From positions 1 to 6,328 of the forward strand of contig JAGOZV010000034.1 in assembly GCA_018064165.1 (NCBI GenBank): a stretch of 6,328 bases of DNA. Direction: 5' to 3'. The notes under the pieces are model-generated. The model was given only the letters and a program-made list of their open reading frames with translations, was not told the origin of the DNA and ran no database searches. This document shows, piece by piece, positions 5,812-6,328 of this stretch. Each line of letters starts with the position of its first letter. The stretch's first letter is position 1. Source of the DNA: Candidatus Saccharimonadota bacterium (GTDB taxonomy: Bacteria > Patescibacteriota > Saccharimonadia > Saccharimonadales > Saccharimonadaceae). Both the position numbers and the translations under genes were made by a program.

Positions 5812-6328
5812 TGACTTTATTTTTTGGTATCCTTATAGGCTTGTTTACATTGATAATTTTGGTAGTAATTCATGAATTAGGCCACGCTATTGTTGCGAGA
5901 AGAAATGGTGTAATTGTTGAAGAATTTGGTATTGGTTTTCCGCCTAAGGCTTGGGCAAAGAAATTAAAAAATGGCATCCTGTTTACTATTAATTGGCTAC
6001 CTATCGGAGGTTTTGTTAAGCTTAAGGGGGAACACGATTCCGATGATAAAAAAGGCGATTACGGAGCTGCTTCGTACTGGCAAAAAACAAAAATATTGTT
6101 GGCTGGCGTGGCGGTGAACTGGGTGTTTGCTGCTGTATTGTTTACAATTTTAGCATGGGTCGGCTTACCGAAAATAATTGACAACCAGTTCATGATTCCA
6201 GGTGATACGAGAATTGTTTCAACGCCTGTTACAATTTCTGAAGTACAAAATAATTCGCCAGCTAAAGAGGCGGGCCTTAAAGCGGGCGACGAAATTTTAG
6301 CAATAAATGGCGAAAAAATTACTTCTTT
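5811..6328 (+). CDS. rseP: RseP-type site-2 intramembrane metalloprotease, N-terminal 172 codons (runs off right edge)
   Basis: This M50 family zinc protease cuts membrane-embedded substrates such as anti-sigma factors or signal peptides. The first membrane helix (about 4-20) carries the HELGH zinc site at residues 21-25 (His21, Glu22, His25). Next come VEEFGIGFPPK (36-46), INWLPIGGFVKLKGE (60-74, matching the family's 'PLGGYVKM.GE' membrane hairpin region), a short charged loop (DSDDKKGDYGAASYWQK), and a second hydrophobic helix (about 95-117) opened by LLAGVAVNW, matching the family's 'GP..N' area. A PDZ domain starts at about 139 (ISEVQNNSPAKEAGLKAGDEILAINGEKI). The third zinc ligand (the N-P-x-P-x-L-D-G type motif) should lie beyond the window. 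The start ATG overlaps the uppS stop as TAATG. The protein is broken by the window edge, not by mutation. Family is sure; the RseP symbol is by position in the conserved cluster and domain order. Confidence 0.93.
   Translation, partial: MTLFFGILIGLFTLIILVVIHELGHAIVARRNGVIVEEFGIGFPPKAWAKKLKNGILFTINWLPIGGFVKLKGEHDSDDKKGDYGAASYWQKTKILLAGVAVNWVFAAVLFTILAWVGLPKIIDNQFMIPGDTRIVSTPVTISEVQNNSPAKEAGLKAGDEILAINGEKITS

Overview
The window is AT-rich bacterial DNA whose right half is a conserved translation and envelope cluster in the order rpsB, tsf, frr, uppS, rseP, all on the plus strand. The S2 protein, the short 198-residue EF-Ts and the stripped-down gene order (no pyrH between tsf and frr, no cdsA or dxr between uppS and rseP) suggest a reduced-genome lineage. 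A Candidatus Saccharibacteria (TM7) or related Patescibacteria/CPR member is my best guess. This is inferred from protein flavour and gene order; no database search was possible. All visible genes stop with TAA or TAG, and none has an in-frame TGA.

Layout. Positions 1-780 hold a protein of unknown family split into two reading frames: a 5' piece ending at 266 and a 3' piece open from 235 to 780. A single-base frameshift near 261-265 would join them, so this is either a decaying gene or a sequence error. Positions 840-1808 encode a 322-residue charged, apparently soluble protein that I do not recognise. Positions 1916-3043 encode a 375-residue protein with an alpha/beta-hydrolase nucleophile elbow (GYSMG). 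Both of these genes have their own near-consensus promoter. From 3060 onward come the rpsB promoter, a structured roughly 80-nt leader, rpsB (start 3173, not 3149) and tsf, both with good Shine-Dalgarno sites. Then follow frr, uppS and the first 172 codons of an RseP-type site-2 protease, which runs off the right edge. frr/uppS and uppS/rseP each overlap by one base (TAATG).

The clearest non-gene signal is a recurring start architecture. Three genes (840, 1916 and frr at 4559) have no Shine-Dalgarno sequence but have an extended -10 element (TGn plus a TATAAT-like hexamer) ending only 6-7 nt before the ATG. The predicted transcript therefore begins at or next to the start codon, as in leaderless mRNAs. 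rpsB and tsf instead use a leader and/or strong Shine-Dalgarno sites, so two initiation modes appear to be mixed within a few kilobases.

Functionally, rpsB, tsf and frr serve ribosome assembly, elongation-factor recycling and post-termination ribosome recycling. uppS makes the C55 lipid carrier for cell-wall glycans, and rseP is an intramembrane protease. No mobile element, CRISPR array, tRNA or rRNA was seen, and no gene-free stretch exceeds 300 bases.
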